Shown here: in pieces, positions 1 through 23,600 of the stretch
Layout of the letters: every line of letters starts with the position of its first letter
Position numbering within the stretch: position 1 is the stretch's first letter
From: Bugula neritina
Lineage: Eukaryota > Bryozoa > Gymnolaemata > Cheilostomatida > Bugulidae
Direction of reading: 5' to 3'
Assembly: GCA_964035545.1 (NCBI GenBank)
Contig: OZ037765.1
Location: forward strand, 14,254,698 to 14,318,697
DNA length: 64,000 bases
Notes under the pieces: generated by a model
Told to the model about the DNA's origin: nothing
Seen by the model: only the letters and a program-made list of their open reading frames with translations
The model's database searches: none
Program-made: the position numbers and the translations under genes

Positions 1-151
1 TTATTAGTTTAGCCTTCAAAATAAATTTTAATTAAATTTGCTATCCCCTAAACTACTATTCTTTAAAATTGAAAATGAGTTCCACAAGTAATATTATATT
101 TATAGCTCAGCATACCTATATATAGTGTCATTCCAGATAGACACTTGCCAG

Positions 152-380
<229 letters not shown>

Positions 381-461
381 AATTCTTACATAAGTTCATA
401 ACAATTCACACTTCCTTGTAAAGTGTTTGGTTTTTTTATAAAAGAACTATAAAATGATGTT

Positions 462-8561
<8,100 letters not shown>

Positions 8562-11500
8562 CTCAACCAATAAACTATGCAGAGAAATTTAGTTAATAAG
8601 AGTTAGCAGCGAGTAAACCTGCTACAAGGTGTCTGAAATAAATGCTGCTATGACTGAAGGTCTGTCAACAAAGCCATATATTATATCAACTGTTCATAGC
8701 CTACTAACTCAGCCTTATCTCTTGTTAAAACCGGTTTCACCTATTTAGATACATAAACATAGACCTTATTTCAAATACCAATTATCAGTAAGCAATGCTA
8801 CAGCTTGCTTCAAACCCTCATTGCATAATGTCATTTTACAAGGCTTTACAACCATTGAAATATAATTTGTAATAATCAATTCAAGGTTCCAACTAATAGA
8901 CGAGAAAATTTAGTTATATAAGCACAAACTTCACGTGACAAGATTGACAGTTTTTATGTTGTGGAAGCCGATCAACTGCTATTATAATTTCCTTGGGATT
9001 TTTAAACAATGCTGATGCATGGAATATTACATATAATATCCTCAATAAATGCAATGTCAGTACAGGTAGGTAAAAGCATGTTTGGTTAAGCAGAGATAAA
9101 AGTAGGTGATAGAAAAGGCACGCTATGGCCTAGCACCTATATAACATCCGGGTTGCTGTTTGATAAAAAGGTCTAGGCATTTGTGCCGAATTACTATCAT
9201 TCCATGTAGCCCAGTAAAACACTTTAAAATTATTACATTTTTAATAACTGTAATTTACCATTCAAAAGTTGAATCAAAAAATCAATATTGTTCAGCTACC
9301 ATAAAAATGAGCTTTCATATAGAGATTTAAAATTTTTAGCTGCTGCTGTTGCTGCTTTCATGCAGTTTTGAAACTCTGACTTCTACATCAGAATAACTTA
9401 AAATGCACTTTTATTTGCTTATGCTTTGAATTAATACAACAGTTGGTGCATCAGGTGACCAGGTATATTGCTGCTGCAAGTTTTGCATTAATTTTCCATT
9501 TGCCAACCAAGCCAACTTTAACCTAATACCCAGATTAAAGTATTCTACAGTAAATGGCAATGCTTATATTATAGTGGTGTATAGGTGGGCAGTTTAATGG
9601 TAGCATCTGGAAGCACAGTTACAGAGTCTTCTTAGTGTAAGACACCAAATATGTAAATATATTTGAAAATAAAAGATAAATAACAAAACAACATCAAACT
9701 TGCATAAAATATTACTATACCAAAAGTATTTCAACAAAGCAGTCATATACTAGGCATTTATTATAATATGTAAAATAGTTTTTAATGGTTTGGCTGATGG
9801 AAAAGTTCACATTAATAATAAAAGAAGGAGCTTTTTTATTGCATAAAATTCACAAAACCTATTTTTTGTCTTGTACCCATTATATATCTCAGTTGTTTTG
9901 AACATAATCTCATTTTTTGATGAAATCCATAAACATATCATTTTGCAAAAGATAATTTTACTTTATGATGAATTAGCTCACTGTAGGAAATCTATGCCTT
10001 TTATTTACTGCAACTTTAAGTTTACTTCAATCACTCCATACTCTTACTCTTTCATATTTATTCATATTTTCAAAAACTTTTGTCAGCTATAAGCTTATAT
10101 TTCATATCTGATTAAATAACTTTTATTAAATGTCAAAATTCCGTAAACCTTTTAAAGCACTTAATTATGAGTTTACTGTATTATGCACCTATGCCCAGTT
10201 ACTACATGTTTCTTCTATGCCTATATCAAAAGAATTACCACAGTATAGAAGGACAAAAACCACTCAGGAAAAACAACTTGTAAGTTAACTGAAACTTGGG
10301 AACTAGTAACCAGAGAGCTTTGCCTTGTTCATATCCTGTTTAAAACACAAACAAAACAATCTTGATGAATTTACTTTTTTCAACAAACAAAACTATATTG
10401 CATGTTTGGCAATTAGGCTAATCCACTATTCTACAAAACCAATAACGTTATTTGGAAAGAAATTTAAACGAAGAAAAGCTTAACTGGCCATAATGCATAT
10501 AATACTCTGATAATTAAACAAACAAATTTTGTTGATAAAAGAGTGTGCTGTGTAGAAAAGTGTGATCTCTGGTGTTACATCATGAACCTTTTTATATTTT
10601 ACTCAAACCTCTGTCTTCTTTATTCAATAAGTTTCTCTTGCACTGACTGCAGTTGCAAGTTGTTATGACTCATGACTTATTACTTTATTAATCCAACCAT
10701 CAATTGGCATGCAAAAGCAGTTGGAGAGTTTTTAGTGATATTTGGTGGAATCTTCATTAAGCATGCTATATTAAAGAGTTATTCATTATAGATAAATGTT
10801 TTAGATAAGAGGTTTTCTTCTTAATTACATGTTTGCATTTCAAGTGAGAATTTGCAAAATTAACAAACTTGTCCGTTTTTATTTATAAGAACATTATTTT
10901 AATGCTGATTTTGACATCAATAAACTTCATAAATTTTTAGAATTACCTGAAATTTTATTCCAGGATAGCTATAGGTAAGGAAAGTTCATACTATTATTAT
11001 GTTGGTGTCATATAATGCTTCTCTCTGTGTTTTGGTGCAACATGCGCTACAGAAAATGAGAATGTATTTCTAAAAATAAATCTGTTGCATCTTGACTGCT
11101 CTTGATGCTACTAATGGCGAGCTGGTGTGCAATCAATGCTCATACTAAGGACAACTCCAAATAAACAGCTCATGAATGCATGTAGGTTGTATGGTTTCAA
11201 CAGGCTTTCTTTATCAAGTAAAAAGAAGAATATAGTTTCAAAATCTGCTGTGTATTTTACTGTTTTTAGAAAACTAAATTATACTTTGTCAATAAAATTG
11301 TAAAAAAGGATGGTAGGCATATATTAGAGTTGGGATCAAAAAATAAACATAAAAATCATGATTTTTTGTATAGAGGAGTTTTCTACTCGTCAACAAAATT
11401 ATTCTGCATCACCCATGTTCAGAACAAGCATTGTTACCTGGTTTAATGTATGTATAATAAAAGCAATTAAACTTAGTCTAAGCTGCTATATGCTAGTATA

Positions 11501-14500
11501 CAAAAACTGAAAAATAAGGACTCCAACTTTTATTTTGCTATACATTGCAGCCACCTTCTGTGTTTTAATTTGATTGTGATTTCTAAAAATTAATTCTTTT
11601 TACTTCAAATAAAAACTTTTAGTCTGCAGCTGAAAAGCAGTCTTAACTTGCAGTAACTTATTTGTAAGTGAAATGCTATTTTATTCTGAACAACATCGTT
11701 GTGATTGTTATAATATACGTGTTGCTCAGTTACTCAGTGTTTGTGAATCTGTTGGGTGCACAATGGATAAGAAAGTTGTTCGTACTTTTTGCAATGAATC
11801 AAAGCATAGAAAATTATGTAACATGTCTATAAATGGATGAAGAACTTGCAAGTTTTTTGTCATTACAATAACTATTTTAAAGACTGCATGAATTTTGTTC
11901 CTAACTTCCAAAAATTTGCTTTGTCATTTGAGCACACATATTATATAGATTTTGTATTAAAGGTCTTTCGAAACCAAATGTCATGTGAACTTGCTGCAGG
12001 AGTTACCTTCACACACAATATGTTGACAGTGTAAGTAAAACCAATGACCAATTATCGTATATTAGCCCATAGCTTTACTGCCCGTGTTAGAAATTATATT
12101 ATTTTATAATCTGACCACCCATATGCTGCTTAATAATGCATTTAATTGATTGATATAAATTAATTCAAAACTAAGACTCAAAAAGTGGACTCGCTAAATA
12201 GTACCCAGTTGATCAGATCACTACCGCAAGATATTTTTACAATATTCCTTCAGCATTTCAACCCGCAAAAGTTGGAAAAATAGTCTTCTTTTGCCCAGTG
12301 CATAAATTCACTTTATGTAGCCAGATCTTTCACGTTATATATAGTGACAATTAGGCAGAAAAAATAGTTATAATCCTCACAGTATTTTATTAGAGTATGC
12401 CATGAAACAAAATAATAACCTGAGAAGTAAAACTATATATATCGAATCTAACGGCATATTCTTATATAATGTTATTGATTGTGTTAATGAAATTTTATAT
12501 TTTAGTCAACGATGATATATGTGTTGTTTCAATTCTAAACTAGCGAGGGTAATAGATAATCAACAAAAAAATAAATAGTTATATGGAAATTTTGACTATT
12601 AGAAAGCAAATAAATGCAAATTTGTAAACTTTGTCCAAGTATACTGTAGTGTGTAGCTGTTAAATGTTTAGTACTATTCTCTGAGCTATTTGGGTGTGCC
12701 CCACTGCAGTTGCATGCATCTGGTGGTGTGCATTAGCACCTCTGTTTCTTTACTTACTATTCAATTCATCTTTTGTTTGTCAACTTTTGTCTTGTTTTGC
12801 TTTTCTGGTGTAGCTCTTATGTATACATTTCTCTGATCTATCTTCAGCCGCAAAGTTTTGCCTTGCCATGTCAGAAGGGGGGGGGATGTACACTTATAAA
12901 AAGCATGAAAGCCATGGTTAATATAATAATAGTTAAAAAACACTTTCACTTCTGCTTTCAATTAGCATGTTTTGGTATTCAGTTATGTATGTGAGAGAAA
13001 TGTCAATGGATTATATTACATGTACCTTACATATTGTGGTATTATATTAGGCTACAGTGTGAATTAAACACAAATGTAGCCTATCATTACAGGTGGGTGT
13101 GTGAAGGTGAATTCCAATAGCTTCTTCTTGTTTCTATAGCAACCTTAGTAAAATATAATCATTAAAGTGATAATATCTGAAGGGCAAACGGTATTAAATC
13201 CCATGTATTTTAACACTTCGGTGCTATATTTAATTTTATAAGCTGTATGGAAACAAGCCTTCTAATTTAACATTTGTTTTGGGCCAAGAAACTTTTTAGC
13301 CTTATAATTTGAAAAAAATTTATGGAACTGCTAAATAATATATGCATGTATCATCTATAATATATACAACATGTGTCATTTATAATATATACATGTACCA
13401 TTGATAATATATACATGCGTGCAACTTGAAATTATTGAAGACAAAAGCACAATGAACATAATGAAGCAAACGGTAAAGGTAACTAATTGCTAGAGCTAGG
13501 AGTGATAAATCTCAATATCATATGCCAATTACAAAACCATAGTGATTACTCACCAACAGTACATACAATGTGCATAGCATGGTGGTAAATGGGCAATACT
13601 GAGTTTATATTTATAATAGTTACAGAAGTTAAGATGCAAATGGTGATCAATTCCATAACATCAACCTTGTAAAATATACTCAATATAAAAAGTTAAGTCA
13701 CCTCTGTAAGAATTCTATTAATTCTATCACGTTTATAAACAATTGAAACTATCAAATGAATTGTTTAAGCAACTGAGGTATAGGCTAATATATAATAGTC
13801 TAGTATAGGACTATATATAACAACAGGGCAATTATGCAATGAAACAAATATGTTAAATTAGCTGAGTTACTTTTCTTCTTGCTCTGCAGTTGCTAAAACC
13901 TCTATAGGATTTCACTGGACTGGCTCTACTTTAGTCAACATGACTAAACTTTATTTTTTGTCTTCATAACTAATGACTGATATTATAAATATCAATAATA
14001 TAACTGTTATATCAATATATAATAGGCGTTATTTTTCAATTAATAAATATCAAGAGTAACTAAATGGATGACAATTACTTATTACAGTGAAGAAGTGGGG
14101 GGATACCTACATCACAGAAATAGATTTACCATCAAGTTTATAGTCATTCACGAGACTGAACAGCACATCGCCAGAATGACTTAATAATCCACTTAAAAAC
14201 ACAATGTATATTAGTAATAAATTACCTTTTGAATTAATTGTTCATCATTCGTATCCAATGCGTTTTTGAGGCTGTTAAGCCTTACATAAAGGTAACATCA
14301 TACGGAGTAATGTAGCGATGGTAATGGTATGGTTGGTGGAGTTGTTATTTAGCAATGATGTATTCCATACCACCAAGCAGTACACTAATGCTATTAATCA
14401 TCCCAAACTCCTTCATGCATATCAAAACCTAGTTAAGCTAAAGCCAGCTCACCTTCCTCAACAAACTCCAAGCTGACTGTTGCTTTCCTCGGCGTAGCTA

Positions 14501-14609
14501 GAGAGTTGACTTCTGCTGGCGATACATCTCAGCTTATCTTCTCTCTCCTGCACACATGATTACTGGCTGGATATAACTGTTCTCGATTTATTCAACATTT
14601 TTAGAGAAG
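8562..14609. other. Intergenic spacer between the divergent FRRS1-like and RFX genes
   Basis: About 6 kb of AT-rich sequence separates two start codons that point away from each other. No open frame here has splice context or recognisable protein similarity. A few degenerate repeats of a 22-24 bp ATAATATATACATGT-type unit occur at about 13345-13420. A G run (12888-12896) lies in otherwise AT-rich DNA. The 5' UTR exons and promoters of both genes should be within this spacer, but none could be fixed. Confidence 0.6.
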
Positions 14610-17600
14610 ATGGACACAGGATTAGGTAACTTATTCAGTAGCATAGCTCAGTGTTGACAGGTCGATCTACTTATTTGTCTGCATACTTTTGGCTAGTAAC
14701 AAGTAGTCATGCGCTAGTTTCCATAAGAACAACCAGCTCCATGGTAACTCATTCCGCTACTATATAAAGCACTGCCAGGGATAGTTACACTTTTGCTTAG
14801 GCTTTGGTGTATTTTATTTAAAATGTTAAATTCAACATTGCACTCATTTTTCTCTAATATATAATATTTTTTAATGCTATTCGGTGTGATTATTGAAAAT
14901 ATTCGAGAATAATTTGGAACATGATTATGAAAGGTATGTATTCATTGGTTATATTTTCTAAAGAATTATGGTAGATGTAATAGTATGGTAGTAGTAGTAG
15001 TGCTTCAGTCATTGCATGGTATCTGGTTAGCTCTTTATCTTTGAATCACTGATAATTAATGGTAAGGTTTTTACAGTCCTCCACCTATTTCAGTCTCAGC
15101 TTTTTGAATACGGTTGGGTACTAGCAGTGGATTATTACTAAAACACAACACTAATACCCTTGTCTCATTAGCTCTTTAAATCACATACAAAGTAAAGCAA
15201 ATGGTGTCTTTGATATCTAGGTCAGCAGACCTATGGTCACCCTCACCACGTCACCACCGGATGGATGCCCCACCATATGCTTAGTGTAGACCAAAACATG
15301 AGTTCTCAGCCTCAAGCGCACCATGTGTTCACCATCAGCCAACAGCCCTTGCCTCCAATATACTATGACATAGACCAAAGTCAGCTGCAGCACCCGGTGA
15401 ATGTGAGTAATCACCTCCAACTAAGTGAGCAGCACCAGTCAGCTGGACAGCAGCCACTCACAGACTCAGCTAGTCAGCATCACATGCAACCAACATCTAC
15501 AGGTGAGTAGCTGACATCTACCTTGAAGCAATGAAACTTATTGATGTGGTAGAAGCACCTGAACAACTTTTTAAATTTTCTCCATTAAATTTTTTAGTTG
15601 TCACTGACTCCGAATCTCAGTACACATCTACTCATGCAAAGACTTTCTCCTCAACAGAAGAGGACACTCAAAACTTGGTAGACGATTCCACCTCCAAGAA
15701 TCACACAACACCTATGACCTTGAAATGGTAAACTTGCTAGAAATTGGTAAATCTGGTTGGTGAGGCGTATGAGGTATATGATGCGTGCAGTATTACAGGA
15801 GAGAGACGTAGTGTGATGTGTATAGTTAAGAGTAATGATATGCACATGGATTAGAGTATGATGTGAATATCTAACTCTACATATGTGAATGTAGCTGTAA
15901 TTTACTAGGTGCTAAAGAAACTGTACAGTTTGTGTATGTAGAATAGAATAAATGAATGTTTTAATAAATTTCAAGGTTGAATGATAATTACGAAGTAGCA
16001 GAGGGTGTTTGTATTCCACGAAGTACTCTATATCAGCATTATATAGAGTTCTGTGAAAGTCATGAGCTAAACCCTGTAAATGCTGCCAGCTTTGGAAAGG
16101 CAAGTTAGCAAAGTTATTAATATTCTATTATATACTTAAATTATTTTAATTTTTTTATTTTTAAAGCATCTTTCTAAAAACTTGCCATTGCAACTTCGAA
16201 ATTTATACCTTCTACTTTTTTATTTCACCAGCATTAATATTGCTGGCTTACTACAATATATTTGTATCAACTAATCTTCTAGTGCTTGTAATTAAATATA
16301 TGGCTACAGAACACTCTAACTACTGACATATGATCTTTTAGATTATTAGGCAGCAGTTTCCACAGATTACTACAAGAAGACTGGGCACCCGAGGTCAGTC
16401 CAAGTACCATTACTACGGTATTGGTGTGAAAGAGCAATCACAATACTATGATCTGGTGTACTCTAAGGCTGGTTTGCAATGGTAATATATATAACCTTAT
16501 TTAGCGATTCTTGCAGTCTTTTCTATCTTCCATCCACTACATATGCACATTCGCTTATAGAACTATATACTGTAGGTTTTTTCAGCAAATAGATACAACT
16601 CTATGCATGGCAATATATATACTTAAAAGTGGCATCCATAGTAATAGGTAATTTGCAATTTGCATATATTTTATAAACAAAATGTGTGAACTTATTTTGA
16701 AGCAGTGATAATGCAAATAGATAGGTGAGAGTACAAGTAGATACATGTATATTAACATAAAGTGGTTTCTAGTATAGAATAAAATATCACGTTGATTTTA
16801 CAATCCTGTTCAATGTTTTGCTACAAAGACTATCTCATAGTTCATGTCATGGCAGTCACAGTAACCTGTGAATTCTAATCAGGAAACTGAGCAAAGTTTA
16901 TTGCTGATCAAATTTCAACCTCTGGCTCTGGAGACTGAAATTGTCAAAATTGCTGGTCCTGAAAATCAAAGTCGCATGTTTGAACTACATAAATGACACT
17001 TATTAGCAATTGATTATGTGTATGAGTATAACAGAATACAAACTTGACTATGAATGCAGTTGTACTATCTACCTGTTATGTTCACATTAATCTGCTTTAC
17101 ATTCTTAATCTGATAGAGCTTATTGTTCATATTCTCTAGTTCAAATGCTACTAAAAAGGAAACACCAAAGCAGACACCAGTGCAGGCATATTCTCCTAGA
17201 AGTAAGATGGGTACATTATTACCAGACTTCCCAAACATTGATGAGCTGAAACTTCCAAAGGAAATAGAATCTGATAAGGTTGCATGTCATATTCTTATCT
17301 ATTGTTTTTGTTCACACGAATAATCCCATGTGCTCTAGTAGTACGAGTATAAAAAACTCATAGCCACAATTCATGTGAGAACTTTGGTGATGAGAAGTTT
17401 TACCAAAGTTATATGTTTTGTGCCAAGCCATGCTGGTAATATGGTTTCAGTGGTTATGCTATATGGCTCAGGAACAATAGTTGTGACCGAATGATGTCTA
17501 TAGTCCTGCTGACTCAACATGTATGAGTCACGTTTGACAGCTTCTCTAACTGAGGAAATATTGCAGTTCTTTTTTTGGCAGCAACAGTGCATAACCCGTG

Positions 17601-20600
17601 TGTTATATTGTTCCATCTTATTGTACACTTTATACCTTTTAGTCAAAAATAGTTCACTTACTCTATAACCCAATCATTTTTTTCTATTATTCATAAAACT
17701 ATTTTATATTTACAACATCTGTAAGTCTAGAGTAATATTGGCATATTTATCACTCATGGTGTGATAACAAAGCCTAAAGCTCACTCAAGCATGGTCAGAC
17801 TTAAAAATGTTTAACAAGTTTCTAACTATTAGAGGTTATAGCTTTTATTAAATCTATAGTTTACAATATTCTTATCAAGCAGGCTATTTATAGCTTCCTG
17901 TTTTTGCATTCTATGCGAATATTCATCTGAGCTAGCTGGTAACAGTTATACTTGATCTGCGTTTCTTAGCCTGTGAGTTGACATAATTGATTGTGGAAAC
18001 TTGAGGCTTGCTAGTAACTCAGGCTATTTTATTAACTAGGTTTGTTAGTGTTGACAAACCTGTTGACTCATCATTTAAATTCAGAGGTTTCTCTTCAATT
18101 ACAATTTTATAAAAACAAAATGGAAGACGTTTCATAACTTCTATATTTACTATGTTTCAGAGCAATTTCTTCATCATCCCATAATTATTCATCGTATAAC
18201 ATAAGTCTTTACTTTGGCCATTTTCGTCTTGCATGTAGTTAATAATTATGCATATTCTTACTCAGTGAGTTATGAGCACTTGTCATTAACAAGAAAATTT
18301 ACTTTTTCACTTTTGCACTTTGCATTACAATAGAATATATCATAAGGGACTTGCATACTATCAAATCTGTGTTTGCAAGGTGCGTCATAAATAATTTACA
18401 ATAACCTACCGTAAAGTGTTTCACTGGCATTCAGTTTTCTGGTTTAATTTCTAATCTATATGGTGTGGTCATCCTTAATAGGTTTTTTCTTCTATATCAT
18501 TATTATTATTATTAATCTCGTTGAGGCTGTAGTTATGTTGATGATGAAACTTCATATTGTAGCTTCTAACCTTTGTCATGATGTACAGAACACATTGTCA
18601 AAGGATACTAGATACAGTAATAAGAGCCAATTTTGATGAGGTAAATACTAACTAGTATATAGAGTCTTAGCCTATACCTGATAATGCAGGCAAGCTTTGT
18701 TTTCATACACGTTTTTTTTAACAAATTATGATGCAAGGCTGTTTTGCACTTGCTGTGTTATAACAACATGCTTATTCAGCTACGTAACAGTAATATTTTA
18801 GTGTTGCTTACCGTATATGTGTTCCATGGCTCTCGGCAATCTCTGCTTGCGTTGTTTGGTAATACAAAAACATGTTATGTTTGCTGCAGGTACAGAATTT
18901 TCTACTTCATTTCTGGCAAGGTATGCCAAGTCACATGACAGCTATACTTGGTGCTAGTCAGATAGTTGGTATGGTGGCGGTGTGTGACACTATATTATAC
19001 AAAGCTATATGTAGTGTGCTAATGCCACACGTACTCCAACCTCTTCCAGAAAGGTAGACATCCTTTCTCCTAAAACATCTATTAATCATTTACACCATTG
19101 TTTTGTTCACGTGGTGTATAATCAGTTATTCAAACTGCTCTTCAAAAGTGACATGAGAATAATGAAAATAATAAAAAAATAAATATTGTCATAACTAACT
19201 CCATATGCTGAAAAATTAGATAAAACTAAAATATATTTAAGAATCTGCTGTAAACCATACATGTACTCTTCTCTAAAAACTGTCCGAACCTCTTAAAAAG
19301 GTAGCCCTAAATTCTAGGCTAATTGTAACTTACATGGGCTAAGTAAAACAGTTGGATTTGAAATTATAAAATAGCAATATTATCAGTTAAGTTTAACTAA
19401 TGATGCTGAATACTGTTAGATTAAACCGTAAAATTATGTGCAGTAGTTAATGCCTTTCTAATTCTGCAAACTTACTTTTGATGCCCTCTGAAAGTTTGGT
19501 AAACTGCCTAGGAGCAAGTATTCCGCATATTCAGATATCAGTAGTAAACATTGCAACTGGCTTGTCAATTATATATAAATGTACTTTTTCCTTAGTTTAG
19601 GTTTAGGTCTAAAGTACAGCCTTTCTAATTAGCAGACAAATAACTTCTCATGTTGTAATATCTGTTAAAACCCAGGTTTTGTCTCAAAATGCAACAGCTA
19701 TACACCACTGTTTGGAGACGCTCTGCATTCTAGATATTCTAACTCGCATTTCCTTGATTGTAGTTTGACAATGGTTATAAAGAAGTTTGCAAAACAGCTG
19801 GAAGAATGGATAGCAATTGCTTTGAATGATCTGCCAGATAGCCTCCGACAGATGAAACTTAACAGTAAGTATTATCTTCAGCCATAGAGACATGCTGTAA
19901 TGTCAACAGTTAGAAACCTGGAAATGATAAACAACACTGAACACATGGATTATAAACAGCTTAAAATAACATAGAGCAATAGTGATTGGTCAATCCAACA
20001 TCTTAAGAATGTCCACCATTATGAATACAAGTTGAGCCAGATGTTGTGGGCTTGGGAATTCTAGTATTTTGTCTATAGTATCCACTTAGATACAGCAGCA
20101 CTCTAAATTATATTTCGTACTGCAATACACTAGTAATGAGCATGTTGACGATATGCATGACATGCATTGCGGTTATACACGTACAGTTCTTTACACTCAT
20201 TCTGAAAAAATCATAATTGGATTTAAAATGAGGTACAAACTGTAAGGAAGTGTGATTGCAAAAAAGTTTTTCCTTTTTATTTTTAAGCATCTCTGTGTAT
20301 CTAACAGTTGAATAGAAATAATGTTTTACAAGAAATTTACTGTTCGATTTTCCTCCCTTTTCCAACTTTTAAAGTTTAACCTATACATTGTATTAACCTA
20401 ATAGACGAAGGCTAAATAAAGGTGTATCATATAAAATAATACATTTCGAGAAAGGTTGGCTGCTAAAACACAAGTTAATCTAAACATCAAAAAAGGAAAA
20501 AATGCTTCTACAAAAAGCAAATATTATACTTTAATTCCATTTAAAGATTATTTTTTTAATCTTATCAAGTATTGAAAAATTATTTTTTATAATTTAAGAT

Positions 20601-23600
20601 CTTTCTAGAGGGAAATCTGAGGGCATTCAACTTTGTTTAAAATCATTTAAATTATGGTACATGAGTTTTGTGATTGGAAGGTGCCTTGATTGTCTTTTCA
20701 AGTTTACATAGTCTGATTGTACTCACATTGCAAATACTTTTATAGCACATTGTTAATTATTGATAACTAACCGTTATAATTATTATTTCAACGCAGTGGC
20801 AAAGAAATTCTCTCGCATACTCCGTCTGCAAATGTCACTAAACCACCTGTGCCAGGCGTCACGTAGTGTCGTGAGCAGTTCTGATGTCATGTCACAAATG
20901 TTGGACGATTGGCAAGCTATTGATCGAAAGAATATTATAAAGCAAACTCGCCTTACACTTTGCCATAAAGATATGGTTGCAGAGTTGGACAAGATAAATC
21001 AATGTATGTATGCCATATGCATATGATTCACTAGCAGGTCTACACATAGGCATACAATGCATTACTCTTGTATATTATTACAGAAATATTTTTTCGTTTT
21101 CATGATAAATCTTCACATTCAGTTTCTGATTTTTGAAGTGCAATAATTATTAATAATATAGTATGTGCATGTACACACAACACGCACGTGTGTATTGTAT
21201 TGTCCAACAATAAAGTTTCTACCCGCCACTTTTTAGTTTATGATGAGTTTGAACAACTACTCCATGACTCTGTGTCAATAGAATTGTTTGTCGAATGGCT
21301 GGATAAGATCATAGATGAAATTATTGTCAAGGTAGTGCCCCCTACATATTACATTATGTATTATAAACAAACACTTAAAATTTTACTCTACATCTACAAC
21401 TACTATACATATGCTAACGAGAGCATATACATTTTATAGCCTAATTTATAAAGGTGTTGTTCCCTGTCTGTATTAATGATTTTTTCATATAAATCCTGAT
21501 AAAAGGACATTTTGAATGATTTATATGTTTCTAGACTTTTGCCAACTACAGTATTAGTGGTTATATATGCCTTAGTAAAATATGCCATAAGATTCTGTTT
21601 GTGTAAGTACATGTACTTAATGCTGTAGACTTGTGATAAAACAACTGGAAGTATCAAAAGAAAGTCAAGGAACTTCCTGTTAGTGTGGTCAGCCTTCAGT
21701 ACCAAAATAATCCGAGACATGACACTGCACAGTGCACCCAGTTTTGGTGAGTTTCAATGTCGTTATGTCAGCATATTTCAGCCATCCCTGTTGGAATTGT
21801 TCAGAAATAGCTGCCATATGCTTTAGAATCTAGAGTCTAGACTCTAGACCTATAGACAATATCATGAAATAGAAAAACTTTGGAAATCTTAGACCTTTTT
21901 AAAAACTGCAGGTTACTCACTTGTTGTTGAAAAGCTAAAGGAAAGTTTACTTACATAATACTTTACAAGATTGAAAGCTTGTAAAACAGTTCAACACTAC
22001 TCTGCATTAATATAATGAAAATGCACAGCCGACCTGACAATAATCTAATGTTGATGACTAAAACATATTTAGTATTTTAAAGAAGTTTAAGAATGAAAAG
22101 CAATGGCCTAATGCATGTTATAGATATATAATTGAAATCAATTTTCTTTTACAGGATCCTTTCACCTATTACATCTCATGTTTGATGACTACATTCTGTA
22201 CCAACTTGAACACATGTGTTGCACCGAGCTATCAGACGAAATACTTTCAGAAATAAAAAGATCTCCAGAATCGTCATGTGCCATCACTAAAACTTGTAGC
22301 ACAACAAGTGATCAGCAGAAAGCAGCAACTGGACAAGAGCAGCTTCAGAACACTCTTTCTCAGTGCACAACAGCCACCTCAGGTCAGTTTCATCTAAACG
22401 TTTTGCATATGCAATAACTAAGATGAATAGGTCATGTATATTTACAGTAAGATTTGTAGGGTTAAAGCCTGATGATATGTCCACAAATACTTAACTCTAT
22501 TAGCAACACTTGATCTTAGTTTTTGATCAGTCAACTGAAAGAGTGCAGAGATTATCTAATAATCAAACATTACCAACCGTAAGAAAAGTATCGTTCATAT
22601 TCTGAGCAGATGATACACCTATTTTGTGTATACAATATGTTAGTATGCAATTATATAGACTCTGCCCCAATCACCATACAGCATCATGAAGAAGAGCAGC
22701 GGCCGCAAACACAGACAGAGTTTATGACCTCCTCTCATGTAGAACTGTTGAGTCACTTCACCAACACAGTGAGAAAGGAGAGGATGGAAGAGCAGAATAG
22801 AAGTGATGGGAACATTACCTTGTCTCAGCCTATCACAACCTCTTTAGCCAAGTTAGCATCTGCTAGCTGTGCTAATACTTCTTCAGTACACTCAACACAA
22901 ATACCCTCACAGTATGTACTCTTATTATATAAATTTCATCTTGTGCAGTAAACCATAGTTGGTTAATTGTTGGAACCAAAACTTGGGTAAACAAGATGTC
23001 ATTTCGCTAGCCTCAACAAATTTATTTAATATTTTCAGTCATACACGTTTTAACAAGTCTAGTGGACTTTTCTTCCAACAATACTTTGCATAAACACTCA
23101 AAAATGTATAGCAGTATTGCCCTCAGTGTACATTATAATGGAGATAAATATGAAGGACCTTTCTGTGAAACTTTATTTCCGCTCAGCTGGTTTCCTAGGA
23201 GAAGATTTTAGATGAGCAAGAATGTTACTATTGGCAATGGTTCATTATTAGCTCAATCATTTATTAAAATATACCGAGATGTGTCATCAATCAGCTTACA
23301 GTTACAAGATCAGAATATTAACAATAAATGTACACCTACTGGCTATTTGTATCACATGTGTGGCAACATGTTAAAGTTGAATAGCAATTTCTCGAAATAT
23401 TGTTCTTATTAAATGGAACTGTGCTGGGAATTATCTTTATTATTCAATTCATATTTAATATAATAGTTTGAGTAATTCTGCTTATATAACAAATTAAACA
23501 ATAGGACTTCAGTGTAGTTGTATATTAAACATATATGCAATATGTTTTATTAATCTACTTAATTCCTGCTAAACATAGGCATATATTATCAACTGGAATT

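Noticed and set aside
22465-22490. Second CTGATGA sequence as a possible hammerhead core
   Set aside because: No GAAA box, stem II or cleavage-site partner follows at suitable spacing.
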